Assembly (NCBI GenBank): GCA_039679375.1
Contig: JBDKVA010000131.1
Location: 75,264 to 139,263 of the forward strand
Direction of reading: 5' to 3'
DNA length: 64,000 nt
DNA from: JBDKVA01 sp039679375
GTDB lineage: Bacteria > Bacillota > Clostridia > Acetivibrionales > DTU013
The notes beneath the pieces are model-generated. The model saw only the letters and a program-made list of their open reading frames with translations. It did no database searches and was not told the DNA's origin. Shown piece after piece: positions 60,326 through 64,000 of the stretch (position 1 is its first letter; each line of letters opens with the position of its first letter). The translations under genes were made by a program, and so were the position numbers.

Positions 60326-62461
60326 ATGAAAATGCGATCGAACATATCAAGCTTCGTTTCCAGTGCATTACAAAAAGCAGCCGGCTTTTTGAAACCGCTT
60401 GCTTCTGTTTTGTCCAATTTAAAAAGCATTCGGGTAAAACTTATTTTAGCTTTCGTGGTACCGATTATCCTGATCATTATTCAGGGTGTCATTTCTTATT
60501 CGAATACGTCAAAAACCGCTAAAAACCTTGCTGCTCAATCATCCATAGCTGCAATGGAAAGCAGCGGGAAGTATTTGGATCTTGTCTTGAGAACGGTAGA
60601 GAATATTTCCGGCCAGTTATTTGCCAACATTGACATTCAGGATTACCTTTCTAAAGAATTTACAACAGATCAGTTCATTGAATCAAATGCATTAAAAGAC
60701 AGGGTCAACAGCGCATTGATCTCGATATCGACCTATAGTCCTGAGGTTAATAACATCTTAATCATTCCCGCCAGGGAATCTCTCCGTCCATTAGCATCAC
60801 AAATGAATTCGACAGTTAAATTTAGTCAGTTGAAGGATTCATACTGTGTAGATAAATTAAGCAAATCCACGACCGCAAGCGGATGGTTTGGCATCCATGA
60901 GGATTTTGACAAATTAAACGCTACTTCCACAGACATCTATTCAATGTCTTTAATGAGGCTGATCAAAAGTACAAACACCAGAGAAACGATCGGCTTGCTT
61001 ATCATTGATATAAAGCCGGAAGTGATCTCCGGTTTGTCAAACAGCACGAATCTGACCAAAGAACAGCAGGTCCATCTGATAAGCCCGGATAAAAGGGTTT
61101 TTACAAATGGAAATGATATGAATATTACAAGTAAGCTTGTTGAACAGAAATTTTACACAGATGTAGTCGCCGGCAAAATTGAGAAGGGTTCAAAGCAAGT
61201 AACATATGAAGGCGTCAAATACCTTATGACGTTTTACAAAGTTTCCAATACCGGTTATGTCCTGCTTGGATTGATACCCGAAAGCGAGCTCAATGCTGCT
61301 GCAAGGTCCGTTATTCTTACGACTGTCATCATGATATTGCTGGCCGTATTGATTGCCTTTGCTACCGGAATCACTATGGCCAACAGCATGAGCAGAACCA
61401 TCAACAGGATCATCAATGCATCTGCTCAGGCGGCATCAGGCGACCTTTCCGTTACATTTAATTCCAGGAGGCAGGATGAACTTGGTACTCTTGCAAGAAG
61501 CATCAATTCCATGATCGGCAGTATGCGTTCGCTGATCGAACAGTCGATGGGCGTCACGAATAAGGTTTCAAATTCAGCTCTTACCGTTTCAACTACTTCT
61601 CAGATGGTTTCATCCGTATCACAGGATATCTCCACCGCCATTCAGGAAATCGCCAAAGGTGCAACAGCACAGGCTGAGGACGCAGAACAGGGCGTGGAAA
61701 AAATTAGCATTCTTGCTGAAAAAATAAATGATGTTACTGAAAATGCAAGATCGATCGACAGCCTTACACATGATACCATGACCATGACGCAAAACGGGCT
61801 TGCTTCCATCAGAGATCTTGATATGAAAGCAAACAGGACGACTGCCATTTCAAATGAAATTCTGCAGGATATACAGCAATTGAATGTGCATTCCAAATCG
61901 ATAGGAAAGATAGTCAAGGTCATCACCGGAATTGCCGATCAGACCAATCTTCTCGCTCTCAATGCCACTATCGAAGCCGCAAGGGCCGGTGAAATGGGCA
62001 AAGGCTTTGCTGTAGTCGCTGATGAGGTCAAAAAGCTCGCTGACCAGTCTATGAATGCGACACAAGATATTGCGAACATCATCAGAAATACACAGGACCA
62101 AACTGCAAAAGCCGTTGAAAAAGCAACAACCACCGAATCGATCCTGAAATCCCAAAATGAAGCTGTCATGGACACCATCAAAATATTTGAGCGCATCATG
62201 GAATCCATGAAAAACCTCTCCCTGCAGGTAGAACAGATCATGAACAGGATTTCGGAGATGGAGGATAACAAAGAGCAGGCAATCAATTCGATTCAGAATA
62301 TATCTGCGGTTTCCGAGCAAACTGCCGCTTCATCGCAGCAGGTCACAGCATCTACACAGGAGCAGCTTGCCAGTATTGAAGAACTGTCGCGCCATGCGGT
62401 TGAACTCGAACAATCCGCTAAAGACCTTCAGCAATCCATTTCCAAGTTCAAGCTGGACTAG
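60326..62461 (+). CDS. Methyl-accepting chemotaxis protein
   Basis: A 711-residue receptor. Residues 36-58 and about 330-352 are membrane helices that bound an extracellular sensing domain of about 270 residues, of dCache type by length. A HAMP domain follows (MANSMSRTINRIINASAQAA), then the cytoplasmic hairpin with the conserved tip IADQTNLLALNATIEAARAG near 545. Glutamine/glutamate-rich methylation regions flank it. AGAGG precedes the ATG. It is on the opposite strand from ftsK and ylzJ, so it splits the usual tepA-ylzJ-ftsK cluster. Its ligand is unknown. Confidence 0.94.
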   Translation: MKMRSNISSFVSSALQKAAGFLKPLASVLSNLKSIRVKLILAFVVPIILIIIQGVISYSNTSKTAKNLAAQSSIAAMESSGKYLDLVLRTVENISGQLFANIDIQDYLSKEFTTDQFIESNALKDRVNSALISISTYSPEVNNILIIPARESLRPLASQMNSTVKFSQLKDSYCVDKLSKSTTASGWFGIHEDFDKLNATSTDIYSMSLMRLIKSTNTRETIGLLIIDIKPEVISGLSNSTNLTKEQQVHLISPDKRVFTNGNDMNITSKLVEQKFYTDVVAGKIEKGSKQVTYEGVKYLMTFYKVSNTGYVLLGLIPESELNAAARSVILTTVIMILLAVLIAFATGITMANSMSRTINRIINASAQAASGDLSVTFNSRRQDELGTLARSINSMIGSMRSLIEQSMGVTNKVSNSALTVSTTSQMVSSVSQDISTAIQEIAKGATAQAEDAEQGVEKISILAEKINDVTENARSIDSLTHDTMTMTQNGLASIRDLDMKANRTTAISNEILQDIQQLNVHSKSIGKIVKVITGIADQTNLLALNATIEAARAGEMGKGFAVVADEVKKLADQSMNATQDIANIIRNTQDQTAKAVEKATTTESILKSQNEAVMDTIKIFERIMESMKNLSLQVEQIMNRISEMEDNKEQAINSIQNISAVSEQTAASSQQVTASTQEQLASIEELSRHAVELEQSAKDLQQSISKFKLD

Positions 62462-62471
62462 GGATTCATCC

Positions 62472-62514
62472 AATCGCCACCGAAGGAGCATTGAGCTCCT
62501 TTAGTGGCGATTTT
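62472..62514 (+). terminator. Chemoreceptor gene terminator
   Basis: AATCGCCAC and GTGGCGATT form the outer stem, GGAGC and GCTCC the inner, followed by a short T-run, 11 bases after the stop. Confidence 0.75.
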
Positions 62515-62536
62515 GCTTGGTAAAATCGTTTAGCGC

Positions 62537-62585
62537 AATTATCGCTTAGCGAAATCACTTATTTGGAGCAAGATTATGCTATGCC
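62537..62585 (+). repeat. Family B repeat, partial copy B3
   Basis: AATTATCGCTTAGCGAAATC and TTTGGAGCAAGATTATGCTA match the second half of B1 (6237-6283). It touches the 3' end of the ylzJ-like gene. Confidence 0.7.
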
Positions 62586-62824
62586 CTATTAATAGGATTG
62601 ATGCATAACTCTTTTGCATCAATCCTATTGCCTGGCTGGTATGCCGGATTAAGAAATGTTTTCGGGCAGGTACTAAGGAGTCTGGCGATTTCATAACTTT
62701 TATCTGCCATTTGGGTCACCATTATTTTCTCACCCTTGTACTCCGCTTCAATAAACTTCATTTCATCCATGTAGGTGCTGCCCTGGAAAACCACCTCAGG
62801 TGGTATGATGGAATAAAGGATCAT
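62579..62824 (-). CDS. YlzJ-like protein
   Basis: An 81-residue protein of the YlzJ-like family, found next to tepA and ftsK in Firmicutes; its function is unknown. MILYSIIPPEVVFQG at the start and YEIARLLSTCPKTFLNPAYQ are family-typical. Its ATG overlaps the tepA stop by four bases (ATGA), indicating coupled translation. A family B fragment overlaps the last codons. Confidence 0.87.
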   Translation of the reverse strand: MILYSIIPPEVVFQGSTYMDEMKFIEAEYKGEKIMVTQMADKSYEIARLLSTCPKTFLNPAYQPGNRIDAKELCINPINRA

Positions 62825-63591
62825 TGCAGTTCACCTCCGGGTGCATCTCTTTTTTGATTCATTTGAATGCGTCTTTGGGCAATTAATTCATACAATTTGT
62901 TAAGTGAATCGGAAAGTCCTCCCACTGCACAGATCAGACGGCTTTTAACCGCTTCTTCCCCAAAAAGGACCGTACCGACATCGTTAGCGAGTTCACCGGT
63001 TTTTAGCATGAGTGCTCTGAAATCTTCTTTTGAGATTTTCGAATTGCTGCTGACAAACTGAACGACACGCTCCTGCATTTTATCAAAATATTCATATGTC
63101 TGCGGAACTCCAATTACCAAACCGTTCAGCCTAATTGGGTGTATTGTCATCGTAGCAGAAGGAGCAATATAGGAAAAATCGGTAGACACGGCCATAGGCA
63201 CTCCTATACTGTGGCCACCGCCCAGGACAAGCGATACGGTCGGCTTTTCCATACTTGCTATCATTTCAGCAATAGCAAGCCCTGCCTCAACGTCCCCCCC
63301 TACTGTATTCAGGATTAAAAGAAGACCGTCTATTTCCGGATTTTCCTCAATCGCAACCAGTTGCGGAATGACATGTTCATATTTTGTAGTTTTGTTTTGG
63401 GGCGGAAGGATTATATGTCCCTCAATTTGTCCTATGATCGTAAGACAGTGAATATTGCCTCTGGGATTGGAAACAGCCATCCTCCCCAGTTCCTTGATTT
63501 CCTCGATTTTCTCTTTTTCTTGCGATATTTCAGTATTCGCTGCTGTTATATCAGCACGTTCAAAGGTAACCTTGTTTTTTTCGTCCGGCAT
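62821..63591 (-). CDS. tepA: ClpP-class serine protease TepA-like
   Basis: A 256-residue protein of the ClpP/crotonase superfamily, the TepA/YmfB type, reported in Bacillus to help protein translocation and degrade spore proteins. LILNTVGGDVEAGLAIAEM near residue 90, the serine in LGGGHSIGVPMAVS near 120 and the histidine in SATMTIHPIRLNG near 145 form the expected catalytic set. The ATG at 63591 has AGAGG five bases upstream; a start 17 codons earlier is open but less likely. It leads the short tepA-ylzJ unit. Confidence 0.9.
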   Translation of the reverse strand: MPDEKNKVTFERADITAANTEISQEKEKIEEIKELGRMAVSNPRGNIHCLTIIGQIEGHIILPPQNKTTKYEHVIPQLVAIEENPEIDGLLLILNTVGGDVEAGLAIAEMIASMEKPTVSLVLGGGHSIGVPMAVSTDFSYIAPSATMTIHPIRLNGLVIGVPQTYEYFDKMQERVVQFVSSNSKISKEDFRALMLKTGELANDVGTVLFGEEAVKSRLICAVGGLSDSLNKLYELIAQRRIQMNQKRDAPGGELQ

Positions 63592-63687
63592 ATTCACCTC
63601 TTGGCCAAATTTGAAGTCATATCTGCTGTCAAATTTAATCATGCCTTTCTGTAGTATCGATAAATTTTCTTACAGCCTTTCAAATTC

Positions 63688-63711
63688 CAGGTGTTTAGAA
63701 AATTTCATTCA
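63688..63711 (+). repeat. Family A right-end fragment A6
   Basis: CAGGTGTTTAGAAAATTTCA then TTCA matches the right end of family A (CAGGCGTTTAGAAAATTTCATTCA). The left half is missing. It lies in the gap before tepA. Confidence 0.72.
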
Positions 63712-63765
63712 GTATATATAGTATTGATATTTTAAAAGAAATCATGCAATTCAGGCTTAGAAGAC

Positions 63766-63796
63766 AAAAGCACCCGCCTTGAAAGCGGATGCTTTT
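63766..63796 (-). terminator. rnpB terminator
   Basis: AAAAGCATCCGC and GCGGGTGCTTTT form a strong hairpin (with G-T pairs) ending in T on the minus strand, just beyond the RNase P RNA 3' end. Confidence 0.85.
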
Positions 63797-63806
63797 GAAA
63801 TATTGT

Positions 63807-64000
63807 TTGAGTAAGTCTGTAAGCCGGGTTCTGTATTTGATAATCATCTATCTAGGCCAGTCATTTCTGAATAGCTCAAGCCACCTGCCCGGGACTGGCG
63901 GGCCGCCAATATGTCCCTCTGCGGTGTTGCTCCAGGTGGGGTTTACATAGTCCGGCAAGTCGCCATGCCGCTGGTGAGCTCTTACCTCACCTTTCCACCC
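63807..64000 (-). ncRNA. rnpB: RNase P RNA, 3' part
   Basis: The minus strand contains the conserved 3' pieces of bacterial RNase P RNA: GACTTGCCGGACTATGTAAA, AGAGGGACATATTGGCGG-type sequence, and ACAGAACCCGGCTTACAGAC at the 3' end. This is the catalytic RNA that matures tRNA 5' ends. The 5' half lies beyond the right edge. A terminator follows. Confidence 0.93.

Noticed and set aside
1..64000. tRNA or rRNA genes and prophage or intact insertion sequences
   Set aside because: None were recognised; the only mobile-element coding trace is the group II intron fragment at 8023-8241.

Overview
The window reads as chromosome of an anaerobic, spore-forming, Gram-positive bacterium of the Clostridia. 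The grounds are AGGAGG-type ribosome binding sites with frequent TTG and GTG starts, spoVS behind a sigma-H-type promoter, an SLH-domain surface protein, a Firmicutes-type dihydroorotate dehydrogenase (pyrK/pyrD), PyrR attenuation, and the tepA-ylzJ-ftsK and miaB-ylbF-mutS-mutL-miaA-hfq gene orders. A cellulolytic-cluster clostridium is a reasonable guess, but nothing here fixes genus or species. Nearly all genes lie on the minus strand; the exceptions are one AraC regulator, the SLH/GT-C membrane pair, lexA and one chemoreceptor.

Layout. 1-4190 (-): a small catabolic operon consisting of a GntR/UTRA repressor, two BtpA/SgcQ-family TIM-barrel proteins, a PfkB sugar or nucleoside kinase and a BMP-family ABC binding lipoprotein cut by the window edge, with a consensus promoter and a palindromic operator. 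4395-7917: a small membrane protein, rarA, a repeat-rich gap, and glyA with a perfect promoter and an attenuator-like leader. 7983-8415: relics of a group II intron and of an araC gene fused at one junction. 8421-11227: a DUF4091 protein and a divergent AraC regulator. 11272-16845: AIR-synthase-like, DUF2225 and VanW proteins, thiI, and a cysteine desulfurase that would supply sulfur to ThiI. 17079-20833 (+): a secreted SLH/GH18-like protein and a TMTC-like GT-C membrane/TPR protein in tandem. 20855-21952: a yneA-like gene and lexA, divergent, sharing three SOS boxes. 22180-30162: hfq, miaA, mutL, mutS, ylbF and miaB.

30429-43897: nagZ, then the pyrimidine operon. Read from its promoter this is pyrR, pyrB, pyrC, pyrF, carA, carB, pyrK, pyrD, a histidine phosphatase and a divergent PyrE-like phosphoribosyltransferase. 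It has a textbook PyrR-binding attenuator in front of pyrR, a terminator that overlaps the pyrR stop codon, and an apparent second promoter before pyrB. 43943-45410: rluD-like and lspA. 45688-50490: an amidohydrolase, an AraC regulator, a solute-binding lipoprotein and a YfiH-family enzyme. 50754-53647: spoVS, ymdB-like and rny. 53834-60110: a YgiQ radical SAM protein, a TPR membrane protein and ftsK/spoIIIE. 60326-63591: a chemoreceptor, ylzJ-like and tepA. The right edge holds the 3' part of RNase P RNA.

The most unusual layer is non-coding. At least four families of short structured repeats (here called A to D) sit between genes. Family A is an approximately 94 bp near-perfect palindrome with four full copies and several fragments, three of the full copies bracketing parts of the miaB-hfq cluster. 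In several places the repeat end touches or supplies the stop codon of the preceding gene (glyA, pyrK, the yfiH-like gene).
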